From Actinomycetota bacterium (GTDB lineage Bacteria > Actinomycetota > Actinomycetes > Actinomycetales > Microbacteriaceae), in contig JAIUPK010000004.1 in the NCBI GenBank assembly GCA_020160915.1, positions 372,001-436,000 on the forward strand: a DNA stretch of 64,000 nt. The letters are read 5' to 3'. Of this stretch, positions 18,429-25,829 are shown piece by piece. A program made the translations under genes and the position numbers. The stretch's first letter is position 1. Each line of letters opens with the position of its first letter. The notes below the pieces were generated by a model. It made no database searches and was not told the origin of the DNA. It saw only the letters and a list, made by a program, of their open reading frames with translations.

Positions 18429-19844
18429 ATGAGCGAATCCGTCAACCTTCCGGCACTCGGAGAGAGTGTCACCGAGGGCACGGTGACACGCTGGCTCAAG
18501 AAGGTCGGCGACCGGGTCGAGGTCGACGAGCCGCTGCTCGAAGTCTCGACCGACAAGGTCGACACGGAGATCCCGTCCCCTGTCGCCGGAGTGATCGAAG
18601 CCATCCTCGTCGCCGAGGACGAGACGGTCGAGGTCGGTACCACCCTCGTCACCATCGGTGACGGATCGGGCGCGACGGAGGCGCCCGCCGCTCCGGCACC
18701 CGTCGCCGAGGCACCGGCCCCGGCACCGGAGCCCGTGGCTGAGGCACCCGCACCAGTCGTCGAGGCGCCCGCACCCGCACCCGTCGTTGAGGCCCAGGCA
18801 CCCGCACCAGTCGTCGAGGCACCTGCGCCGGCACCCGTTGTCGAAGCGCCGGCACCCGTCGCAGAGGCTCCGGCACCCGCACCCGCTCCCGCCCCCGCTG
18901 CGCCCGCTGCGCCCGCCGCCGCCCCGAGCGCTCCCTCGGCTGACGCAGCAGGCTACGTCACACCGCTCGTACGCAAGCTCGCACACGAGAGCGGCGTCGA
19001 CCTGTCCGCCGTGACCGGAACCGGAGTGGGCGGACGCATCCGCAAGCAGGACGTCCTGGCCGCGACATCGGCGTCCGTCTCGACCGCAGCGCCCGTCGCC
19101 GCACCCGCGAAGGCTCTCGAGGTCTCGCCGCTGCGCGGCACGACCGTCGCGATGTCGCGCCTGCGCAAGGTCATCGCCGAGCGCGCCGTCATCTCGATGC
19201 AGAGCTCAGCGCAGCTGACGTCCGTCGTCGAGGTGGATGTCACGCTCGTGGCGCACTACCGCGATCAGGTCAAGGCTGCGTTCCAGCAGAAGACCGGCGT
19301 CAAGCTGAGCTTCCTGCCGTTCTTCGCTCTCGCAGCGGCCGAAGCACTGACGGCGTACCCCATCATCAACGCGACGATCGACGGCGACTCGATCGTCTAC
19401 CCGGCACAGGAGAACATCTCCATCGCCGTCGATACCGAGCGCGGTCTTCTGACTCCCGTGATCCGTGATGCTGCGAAGCTCGACCTCGCCGGATTCGCTG
19501 CGCAGATCGCCGACCTCGCCGAACGCACGCGCGACAACAAGCTGAAGCCCGACGAGCTGGCCGGGGGCACGTTCACCCTGACCAACACCGGATCGCGCGG
19601 CGCCCTCTTCGACACGCCCATCGTGTTCCTGCCGCAGTCGGCGATTCTCGGCACCGGAATCGTCACGAAGAAGCCGGTCGTGGTGAGCGACGCGGGCGGC
19701 GACGCCATCGCCATCCGCTCCATGGTCTATCTGGCTCTGTCCTACGATCACCGCATCGTCGACGGCGCCGACGCCGCCCGGTTCCTGGTGGCTGTCAAGG
19801 ATCGCCTCGAGGGCGGCGACTTCGCCGCCAAGCTGGGCATCTGA
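18429..19844 (+). CDS. sucB: 2-oxoacid dehydrogenase E2 component (dihydrolipoamide succinyl/acyltransferase)
   Basis: A 471-residue E2 acyltransferase. One lipoyl domain (1-78) carries the attachment Lys43 in [13 protein letters not shown]. An Ala/Pro/Val/Glu-rich swinging linker spans about 80-170. The peripheral-subunit-binding domain is at about 175-212 ([15 protein letters not shown]). The catalytic domain ends with [15 protein letters not shown], containing the active His and Asp. Actinobacterial SucB-type E2 proteins often have several lipoyl domains. Only one is present here. AAGGAG is 11 bases before the ATG. It works with LpdA and receives lipoate from the nearby LipB/LipA. Assignment to the succinyl or acetyl complex is not certain. 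Confidence 0.88.
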   Translation: MSESVNLPALGESVTEGTVTRWLKKVGDRVEVDEPLLEVSTDKVDTEIPSPVAGVIEAILVAEDETVEVGTTLVTIGDGSGATEAPAAPAPVAEAPAPAPEPVAEAPAPVVEAPAPAPVVEAQAPAPVVEAPAPAPVVEAPAPVAEAPAPAPAPAPAAPAAPAAAPSAPSADAAGYVTPLVRKLAHESGVDLSAVTGTGVGGRIRKQDVLAATSASVSTAAPVAAPAKALEVSPLRGTTVAMSRLRKVIAERAVISMQSSAQLTSVVEVDVTLVAHYRDQVKAAFQQKTGVKLSFLPFFALAAAEALTAYPIINATIDGDSIVYPAQENISIAVDTERGLLTPVIRDAAKLDLAGFAAQIADLAERTRDNKLKPDELAGGTFTLTNTGSRGALFDTPIVFLPQSAILGTGIVTKKPVVVSDAGGDAIAIRSMVYLALSYDHRIVDGADAARFLVAVKDRLEGGDFAAKLGI

Positions 19845-19853
19845 GCACACGTT

Positions 19854-21197
19854 CTAACGCTCCAGGTAGTCCCTGATCCGCCAACCGGCCTCGCTCTTCA
19901 TCATGAGGAGCGAGGCCGGTTCGCTGTCCGTTACGTCACCCAGCGACACCAGCGCTGAGTCGCCGAGTCGCTCCTCCAGGGTCAGATCCGATGCCGAGAC
20001 ACGCAGGGTGTCGGGCTGCTCCGACCCCTGCTGCAGTGACCTGACGAGCAGCTGGTCCTCAGCCAGCGCCGCGGAACCCGGCTGGTCGACATCATCCAGG
20101 CACAGCACCGACAGATCACGGATGCACCGCTCCCGCAGCGCGAGAAGCTCGGGCAGTGCGGCCAGCGGGTCGTCCCCCGCCACGACGTCGTCGCCCCCAG
20201 CGTTGCTCGCCGTCGGGGTCGGGCTGAGGCTCGGGTGCGGAGCGGGTCCTGCAGTCGCATCGGGCGACGATGAGGGAATCAGCACCGCAGCCAGCACCAA
20301 GGCCCCTGCCACCGCCCCAAGTGCGATCCAGGCGCGTGCGCGAACCGCGAGCACCGCGCGGCGAGCCCGGCTCGCCCACCGATGCACCGACACCGCCAGG
20401 CCGGCACCGTCGAGCCAGTCGGGTAGCACCAGGCTCAACAGGCCACCCCTCCCTCCGACCTCCGGCTCAGGCGGCACCGGGGGCGCGGTCAGGATTCGGG
20501 CGGGCGGCGCGAGTTCCGCCGGGCCATCGGACCGAAGCTGCACCGCCTCGGGCGCCCCGAGATCGAAGAGCACCTGCTCGACCCGCTCCAGCCAGTCCTG
20601 GCCGGGATCCGGCAGACTGACCGGCAGTGGAAGCCGGTCGAGCACCGCCCTCGCGACGCGAGCGAAGTCATCCAGATCGCGGATGACGCCCTGCTCCTGC
20701 TCCAGTCGGGCCGGCGGCATCCGGGGCTCGATCAGGCTGGCAGAACCGAAGCACGAGAGCACCGGTGCGCCGGTTCCATCGAAAGCGACTGCCTCCAGCC
20801 TGAGACCTCCATGCACAACGCCGTTGTCGTGGAGGCGTCTCAGGGTTCTCGCGAGGGGAACGAGGATCGTGATCGCCTCTCCCTGACGCAGGGACGCCCG
20901 GTCCCGCAGGAGCCTGCCGAGGCTGCCGCCGGCCACACGCTCAAGTATCAGCGCGGGGGCGCCATCAGGTCCGCCGGCCAGGTCGATCAGCGTGACCACA
21001 TGATCGCCCGCAGCCCTCGACAGCGCCTCGATCTCGGTGATGGCGGCCGTATCGCCCACAGTCGGCCGGAACACCTTGATGGCGACGGCTCGAGCATCAT
21101 CGCTGTCGCTGCGCGGGTAGGCGAGGTGAACTTCGGCACGCGGCCCCTCGCCGAGTTTGCGAACGAGTCGATAGCCGCCGAGGGTGTCGCCAGTCAT
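19854..21197 (-). CDS. Membrane-anchored serine/threonine pseudokinase
   Basis: A 447-residue protein with an N-terminal protein-kinase fold (about 1-235), a membrane helix near 296-315 (ALGAVAGALVLAAVLI), a Pro/Ser/Thr linker and a C-terminal extracytoplasmic part of about 120 residues. The Gly loop (KLGEGPRAEVHLA) and VAIKVF with Lys41 remain. However, the catalytic HRD is HGG at 129-131, the following Asn is Ala136, and DFG is CFG with Cys149. Without the catalytic base and both metal ligands, phosphotransfer is unlikely. Start is ATG 21197 (MTGDTLGGYRLV). It converges with sucB and is divergent from lipB. Confidence 0.85.
   Translation of the reverse strand: MTGDTLGGYRLVRKLGEGPRAEVHLAYPRSDSDDARAVAIKVFRPTVGDTAAITEIEALSRAAGDHVVTLIDLAGGPDGAPALILERVAGGSLGRLLRDRASLRQGEAITILVPLARTLRRLHDNGVVHGGLRLEAVAFDGTGAPVLSCFGSASLIEPRMPPARLEQEQGVIRDLDDFARVARAVLDRLPLPVSLPDPGQDWLERVEQVLFDLGAPEAVQLRSDGPAELAPPARILTAPPVPPEPEVGGRGGLLSLVLPDWLDGAGLAVSVHRWASRARRAVLAVRARAWIALGAVAGALVLAAVLIPSSSPDATAGPAPHPSLSPTPTASNAGGDDVVAGDDPLAALPELLALRERCIRDLSVLCLDDVDQPGSAALAEDQLLVRSLQQGSEQPDTLRVSASDLTLEERLGDSALVSLGDVTDSEPASLLMMKSEAGWRIRDYLER
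19883..19921. terminator. Perfect 14-bp inverted repeat downstream of sucB, inside the pseudokinase gene end
   Basis: Arms at 19883-19896 and 19908-19921 are exact reverse complements with an 11-base loop. The hairpin begins 39 bases after the sucB stop but is inside the C-terminal codons of the convergent pseudokinase gene. There is no T-run, which is common for actinobacterial terminators. A role as a terminator is inferred. Confidence 0.45.
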
Positions 21198-21294
21198 GCC
21201 ACCACCGTGCCTCGGATTGCGGTCGACCCTGACGCACCCGCGACTTCCGTCGCGAAACAGTGCCTGGAGGGGATGGGGAGGACCGGAACGCGCA

Positions 21295-21300
21295 TAGACT
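21295..21300 (+). promoter_or_regulatory. -10 hexamer, leaderless promoter of lipB
   Basis: TAGACT ends 7 bases before the GTG at 21308 and supports that codon as the start. Confidence 0.5.
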
Positions 21301-21307
21301 CGGATGC

Positions 21308-21952
21308 GTGATCGACTTTGTCGTCGCGGGGCTAAGCGCCAACTCCGTGCCGTACATCGAAGCTCTTGAGCTTCAACGCGCAACCCATCGTGCCGTCGTG
21401 AGCGGAACCCGCCCCGACACCGTCATCCTCCTCGAGCATCCGTCGGTCTACACCGCCGGTAAGCGCACGGAGGACTTCGAACGCCCCACCGACGGCACGC
21501 CCGTCATCGATGTCGACCGGGGTGGCAAGATCACCTGGCACGGCCCGGGGCAGCTCGTCGGCTACCCGATCGTGCGTCTCGCCGAACCCATCGACGTGGT
21601 GGGCTATGTGCGCCGCATCGAGGGCGTGCTCATCGAGGTACTCGCCGAGCTCGGGCTCGATGCCGGCCGCGTTGCCGGCCGCTCGGGCGTCTGGATGCGC
21701 TACGACGAACCGGTGGGCGCGGAGAAGATCGCGGCAATCGGCATCCGCGTCGCCGAGGGAGTGACGATGCATGGCTTCTCACTCAACTGCGACAACAGCT
21801 TCGACGCCTACTCCAAGATCGTCGCGTGCGGCATTCTCGACGCCGGAATCACGTCAGTCTCGCGCGAGTTGGGCCGAGACGTCTCCCCCGAGGATGTGCT
21901 GCCCCTCGTGCAGAAGCACCTCGAATCCGCCCTCACAGGAGCCAACGCATGA
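21308..21952 (+). CDS. lipB: Octanoyl-[acyl-carrier-protein]:protein N-octanoyltransferase
   Basis: A 214-residue enzyme that moves octanoate from ACP to lipoyl-domain lysines, the first step of lipoate synthesis. Motifs seen are [32 protein letters not shown] (the RGG..T.HGPGQ signature), the active Lys in [12 protein letters not shown], and MHGFSLNC near residue 160 with the catalytic Cys. Start is GTG 21308. The frame is open upstream to 21260, but the family similarity begins with VIDFVVAGL. It overlaps lipA by four bases (ATGA), so the two are co-translated. SucB in the neighbouring gene is a likely acceptor. Confidence 0.93.
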   Translation: MIDFVVAGLSANSVPYIEALELQRATHRAVVSGTRPDTVILLEHPSVYTAGKRTEDFERPTDGTPVIDVDRGGKITWHGPGQLVGYPIVRLAEPIDVVGYVRRIEGVLIEVLAELGLDAGRVAGRSGVWMRYDEPVGAEKIAAIGIRVAEGVTMHGFSLNCDNSFDAYSKIVACGILDAGITSVSRELGRDVSPEDVLPLVQKHLESALTGANA

Positions 21953-22956
21953 GCACGAGCCACCACCCCGAAGCCAACCAGGTGGAGGGCCGCAAGCTGC
22001 TGCGCCTCGAGGTGCGCAACGCCGAGACCCCGATCGAGCGCAAGCCCGAGTGGATCAGGACCGTCGCGAAGATGGGGCCGGAGTACCGACAGCTGCAGGA
22101 GCTCGTCAAGGGCGAGAGCCTGCACACGGTGTGCCAGGAAGCGGGATGCCCGAACATATTCGAGTGCTGGGAGGACCGTGAGGCGACCTTCCTCATCGGT
22201 GGCAGCCAGTGCACGCGGCGGTGCGACTTCTGCCAGATCGACACCGGCAAGCCCGCCGACTACGACAAGGACGAGCCACGTCGGGTTGCCGAGTCCGTCA
22301 CCAAGATGAACCTGCGCTATGCCACCGTCACCGGCGTCGCGCGCGACGACCTTCCCGATGAGGGTGCGTGGCTGCACGCCGAGACCGTGCGCCAGATCCA
22401 CGCGCAGAACCCCGGCACCGGCGTCGAGATTCTCGCGACCGACTTCTCGGGAAACCCCGACCTGCTGGGCGAGGTGTTCTCGTCGCGCCCCGAAGTCTTC
22501 GCCCACAACGTGGAGACGGTGCCGCGCATCTTCAAGCGCATCCGCCCGGCGTTCCGCTACGAGCGTTCACTTGACGTGCTCACCCAGGCCCGGGCGGCCG
22601 GCCTCATCACCAAGTCCAACCTCATCCTCGGCATGGGCGAGGAGCCCGCCGAGGTGCTGCAGGCACTGCAGGACCTGCACGATGCCGGCACCGACATCAT
22701 CACGATCACGCAGTACCTTCGCCCGACCCCGCGCCACCTGCCGGTCGCCCGCTGGGTCAAGCCGCAGGAGTTCGTCGAGTTCTCGGAGGCCGCCGAGGAG
22801 ATCGGATTCCTCGGAGTGCTCGCGGGGCCGCTCGTGCGCTCGAGCTACCGTGCCGGGCGCCTGTGGGCGCGCTCCATGGTGGCGAAGGGCCGCGACATCC
22901 CGGAGCACCTGACTCACCTCGCAGACGCGAACCTCGGCTTCGCGCAAGCAGTCTGA
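21949..22956 (+). CDS. lipA: Lipoyl synthase
   Basis: A 335-residue radical-SAM enzyme that inserts two sulfur atoms into protein-bound octanoate. The auxiliary cluster cysteines are in [13 protein letters not shown] (CX4CX5C). The radical-SAM cluster is in [10 protein letters not shown] (CX3CX2C). The C-terminal RSSYRAG contains the conserved Ser ligand. The start ATG overlaps the lipB stop. The frame remains open further upstream, but that is in lipB. It acts in the cytoplasm on E2 and GcvH-type proteins. Confidence 0.95.
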   Translation: MSTSHHPEANQVEGRKLLRLEVRNAETPIERKPEWIRTVAKMGPEYRQLQELVKGESLHTVCQEAGCPNIFECWEDREATFLIGGSQCTRRCDFCQIDTGKPADYDKDEPRRVAESVTKMNLRYATVTGVARDDLPDEGAWLHAETVRQIHAQNPGTGVEILATDFSGNPDLLGEVFSSRPEVFAHNVETVPRIFKRIRPAFRYERSLDVLTQARAAGLITKSNLILGMGEEPAEVLQALQDLHDAGTDIITITQYLRPTPRHLPVARWVKPQEFVEFSEAAEEIGFLGVLAGPLVRSSYRAGRLWARSMVAKGRDIPEHLTHLADANLGFAQAV

Positions 22957-22986
22957 GCCGAGCGCTGAGCCGCCTCGCCGAACCCG

Positions 22987-22992
22987 TATCCT
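22987..22992 (+). promoter_or_regulatory. -10 hexamer, leaderless promoter of the DUF4191 gene
   Basis: TATCCT ends 6 bases before ATG 22999, in the 42-base gap after lipA. Confidence 0.45.
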
Positions 22993-22998
22993 AGACAC

Positions 22999-23712
22999 AT
23001 GGCACGAACCACCACGACGGCGCCGAAGGCTCCCAAGGAGCCCGGTCGACTGAAGCAGATGTACCAGGTCTTCCAGATGACCCGGCGCTACGACAAGCTC
23101 GCGATCTGGTACCTGCTGCTGGCCTTCCTGCTGCCGGTGCTCGCGGGAATCATCCTCGCGATCGCTCTGGGTGGCGACAGCATTCTCGCCGTCGTCCTGT
23201 ACGTGATTGCCGGCGTGCTCGGTGGCGTACTGCTGTTCCTCATCGTGCTCGGCCGTCGCGCCGAGAAGGCCGCGTACTCGCAGATCGAGGGCCAGCCGGG
23301 CGCAGTGGGTGCGGTGCTGAAGAGTTCGCTTCGTCGCGGCTGGACGGCGAGCGAGATGCCCGTCTCGGTCAGCCCCAAGACTCAGGATGCCGTGTACCGC
23401 GCCGTCGGGCGTGGCGGTGTCGCCCTCATCGGCGAGGGCCCCCGCAGCCGCACGCAGCGCATGCTCGAGGATGAGCGCAAGAGCATCGTGCGCATCCTGC
23501 CGAACGTGCCGGTGTCGTTCATCTACGTGGGACCGGACGCCGAGTCGGTGCCGCTGTACAAGCTGCCCACGAAATTGCGCCAGTTGAAGCCGGTGCTGCG
23601 CAAGCCGGAGATCCTCGCGGTTTCCAACCGTCTCAACTCGCTGGGCAAGAACGGCCTGCCGATTCCCAAGGGCATCGACCCGATGCGAGTGCGTTCGCAG
23701 CGTCCGCGCTAA
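22999..23712 (+). CDS. DUF4191 family membrane protein
   Basis: A 237-residue protein with a basic N-terminus (KQMYQVFQMTRRYD), two adjacent membrane helices at about 35-85 (LLLAFLLPVLAGIILAI and VLYVIAGVLGGVLLFLIV), and a cytoplasmic domain ending in a basic tail. The layout and the GRRAEKAAYSQIEGQPGA segment are characteristic of DUF4191, found right after lipA in many actinobacteria. Function is unknown. It is convergent with the RDD gene, two bases apart. Confidence 0.88.
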   Translation: MARTTTTAPKAPKEPGRLKQMYQVFQMTRRYDKLAIWYLLLAFLLPVLAGIILAIALGGDSILAVVLYVIAGVLGGVLLFLIVLGRRAEKAAYSQIEGQPGAVGAVLKSSLRRGWTASEMPVSVSPKTQDAVYRAVGRGGVALIGEGPRSRTQRMLEDERKSIVRILPNVPVSFIYVGPDAESVPLYKLPTKLRQLKPVLRKPEILAVSNRLNSLGKNGLPIPKGIDPMRVRSQRPR

Positions 23713-23714
23713 GG

Positions 23715-24119
23715 TCAGCGCCTGACGAGCACCGTGCCGACCAGTCGATCATGCATGCCGCGCTGGTCGAGATCCCAGATGAGTGCGGGAATCACCAGGC
23801 ACAACAGCAGTGTGCGCGCGAACGGTCGCCAGAGTCCCAGGTAGCCGCCGGCGATCGGAACCACGCGCATCCCGAGCAGAAGGTGCCCGGGACTCGCATT
23901 GATCGTGAGCAGGAAGAGCACCTGCACGCCGGCGAAGATCGCCAGGGTTGCCCACGCCTGATACTGGAAGAACGCCACTGACACCAGCACAGCGGTCCCC
24001 CAGTCGATCACGAGGGCCGCGATCCGGCGGCCCAACCGGCCCACTGAGCGCGGTCCGGAGGCGGGAAGACCGAGGCGCCGCCCCGGCCAGTCGGACGCGG
24101 CTGACGAGGGGTCGGGCAT
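23715..24119 (-). CDS. RDD family membrane protein
   Basis: A 134-residue protein with the RDD domain: [15 protein letters not shown] (first Arg and Asp), then two or three membrane helices, with [14 protein letters not shown] between them and a short cytoplasmic tail. RDD proteins are of uncertain function, and some act as Na/H transporters. TAGAAT lies 6 bases before ATG 24119. In other actinobacteria a short RDD gene often sits between DUF4191 and glnA, as here. It is divergent from glnA. Confidence 0.88.
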   Translation of the reverse strand: MPDPSSAASDWPGRRLGLPASGPRSVGRLGRRIAALVIDWGTAVLVSVAFFQYQAWATLAIFAGVQVLFLLTINASPGHLLLGMRVVPIAGGYLGLWRPFARTLLLCLVIPALIWDLDQRGMHDRLVGTVLVRR

Positions 24120-24125
24120 CCCCCA

Positions 24126-24131
24126 ATTCTA
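24126..24131 (-). promoter_or_regulatory. -10 hexamer, leaderless promoter of the RDD gene
   Basis: TAGAAT on the minus strand ends 6 bases before ATG 24119, only 17 bases from the GlnR-type box of glnA. Confidence 0.5.
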
Positions 24132-24147
24132 CGCGTGGGGTGCGCCC

Positions 24148-24185
24148 GTAACATGCGCGAAACAATTGCGTGATGCTGGCGAAAC
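24148..24185 (+). promoter_or_regulatory. GlnR-type box upstream of glnA
   Basis: Four half-sites are spaced exactly six bases apart: GTAAC (24148), GAAAC (24159), GTGAT (24170), GAAAC (24181). This matches the gTnAc-n6-GaAAc-n6-gTnAc-n6-GaAAc operator bound by GlnR, the nitrogen regulator of Streptomyces and relatives. The box ends 70 bases before the glnA start. TACCCT at 24196-24201 could be the -10, which would put the box over the -35 region. Confidence 0.7.
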
Positions 24186-24255
24186 CGCCTACCCATACCC
24201 TCATGAGTGGCGGCGTCTGCTGCCGATCAGCACCAAGCTCATTGGAGTTCCTCAC

Positions 24256-25680
24256 ATGTTCAGTGATTCTTCCGAAGTGCTCAAGTTCATCAAGGACACC
24301 GACGTCAAGTTCCTTGATATTCGCTTCACCGACCTCCCCGGTGTTCAGCAGCATTTCAACATTCCGGCGTCCACTGTCGACGAGGAGTTCTTCTCCGTCG
24401 GTCAGCTCTTCGACGGCTCGTCGATTCGCGGTTTCGCGAACATCCACGAGTCAGACATGCAGCTGATTCCGGATGTCACGACCGCTTACGTTGACCCGTT
24501 CCGCACCGAGCGCACGCTCATCATGGTCTTCGACATCTACAACCCGCGCAACGGCGAGATCTACGCCAAGGACCCGCGTCAGGTCGCCAAGAAGGCCGAG
24601 AAGTACCTCGCGTCGACCGGCATCGCAGACACCGCATTCTTCGCTCCCGAGGCTGAGTTCTACATCTTCGACGATGTGCGCTACTCGGTGACCCAGAACC
24701 AGAGCTTCTACTCGGTCGACTCCGAGGAGGGCGCCTGGAACACGGGTCGCGTCGAGGAGGGCGGCAACCTCGCCAACAAGACGCCTTTCAAGGGTGGCTA
24801 CTTCCCCGTGAGCCCCGTCGACAAGCAGGCCGACCTGCGCGATGACATCAGCCTCAAGCTGATCGACGCTGGCCTCATCCTCGAGCGCGCCCACCACGAG
24901 GTCGGCACCGGCGGACAGGCGGAGATCAACTACCGCTTCGACACGATGGTGCACGCGGCCGACGACATCCTGAAGTTCAAGTACATCGTCAAGAACACCG
25001 CCCTCGAGTGGGGCAAGGTCGCGACCTTCATGCCGAAGCCGCTGTTCGGCGACAACGGCTCGGGCATGCACACCCACCAGTCGCTGTGGAACGACGGCAA
25101 GCCGCTGTTCTACGACGAGAAGGGCTACGGCGGCCTGAGCGACATCGCGCGCTGGTACATCGGCGGCCTGCTCAAGCACGCTCCGGCGGTCCTTGCGTTC
25201 ACCAACCCGACGCTCAACTCCTACCGTCGCCTCGTGCCCGGTTTCGAGGCGCCCGTCAACCTGGTGTACTCGGCCGGTAACCGCTCGGCGTCGATCCGCA
25301 TCCCGATCACGGGTACCAACCCCAAGGCGAAGCGCATCGAGTTCCGTGCACCGGATGCCTCGGGCAACCCGTACCTCGCATTCGCGGCCCAGCTCATGGC
25401 TGGCCTCGACGGCATCAAGAACAAGATCGAGCCGCACGAGCCCGTGGACAAGGACCTGTACGAGCTGCCGCCCGAGGAGGCCAAGCTCATTCCCCAGGTT
25501 CCCGGTTCGCTGGCCGAGGCGCTCGACGCGCTCGAGGCCGACCACGAGTTCCTCACCGAAGGAAACGTCTTCACGCAGGACCTCATCGACACCTGGATCA
25601 GCTACAAGCGCACCGCGGAGATCACTCCGATGGCGCAGCGTCCGCACCCGTTCGAGTACGAGCTGTACTTCTCGGTGTAG
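24256..25680 (+). CDS. glnA: Glutamine synthetase, type I (GSI-beta)
   Basis: A 474-residue dodecameric enzyme making glutamine from glutamate, ammonia and ATP. Motifs are [17 protein letters not shown] near the N-terminus, PEAEFYIFD, the ATP-region segment [16 protein letters not shown], and NRSASIRIP. The adenylylation Tyr402 is in [10 protein letters not shown], so activity should be controlled by GlnE. Start is ATG 24256 ([14 protein letters not shown]), the usual start. The upstream frame lacks similarity. Regulation by a GlnR-like factor is inferred from the box 70 bases upstream. A strong terminator follows. Confidence 0.96.
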   Translation: MFSDSSEVLKFIKDTDVKFLDIRFTDLPGVQQHFNIPASTVDEEFFSVGQLFDGSSIRGFANIHESDMQLIPDVTTAYVDPFRTERTLIMVFDIYNPRNGEIYAKDPRQVAKKAEKYLASTGIADTAFFAPEAEFYIFDDVRYSVTQNQSFYSVDSEEGAWNTGRVEEGGNLANKTPFKGGYFPVSPVDKQADLRDDISLKLIDAGLILERAHHEVGTGGQAEINYRFDTMVHAADDILKFKYIVKNTALEWGKVATFMPKPLFGDNGSGMHTHQSLWNDGKPLFYDEKGYGGLSDIARWYIGGLLKHAPAVLAFTNPTLNSYRRLVPGFEAPVNLVYSAGNRSASIRIPITGTNPKAKRIEFRAPDASGNPYLAFAAQLMAGLDGIKNKIEPHEPVDKDLYELPPEEAKLIPQVPGSLAEALDALEADHEFLTEGNVFTQDLIDTWISYKRTAEITPMAQRPHPFEYELYFSV

Positions 25681-25697
25681 TCGCTACCCAGCACACG

Positions 25698-25728
25698 GCG
25701 GCCGTCCCTTCGGGGGCGGCCGCTTTGT
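25698..25728 (+). terminator. Intrinsic terminator of glnA
   Basis: An 11-bp GC-rich stem (25698-25708 with 25713-25723, one G-U pair) closes on a TTCG tetraloop and is followed by TTTGTTG. It begins 18 bases after the glnA stop codon. Confidence 0.9.
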
Positions 25729-25829
25729 TGTGCGGAGGGAGGATTGCGCTCCCGCGCGGTCCTAATGGACAACCGCGGTCGTTGTGGCGGGCCCCAGCGT
25801 CCATAACACCCGCGCAAGAGGGCGTGAGG

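Noticed and set aside
18690-18930. Repeated GCACCCG-type units in sucB
   Set aside because: This is the Ala/Pro-rich swinging linker of the E2 protein, normal for the family.
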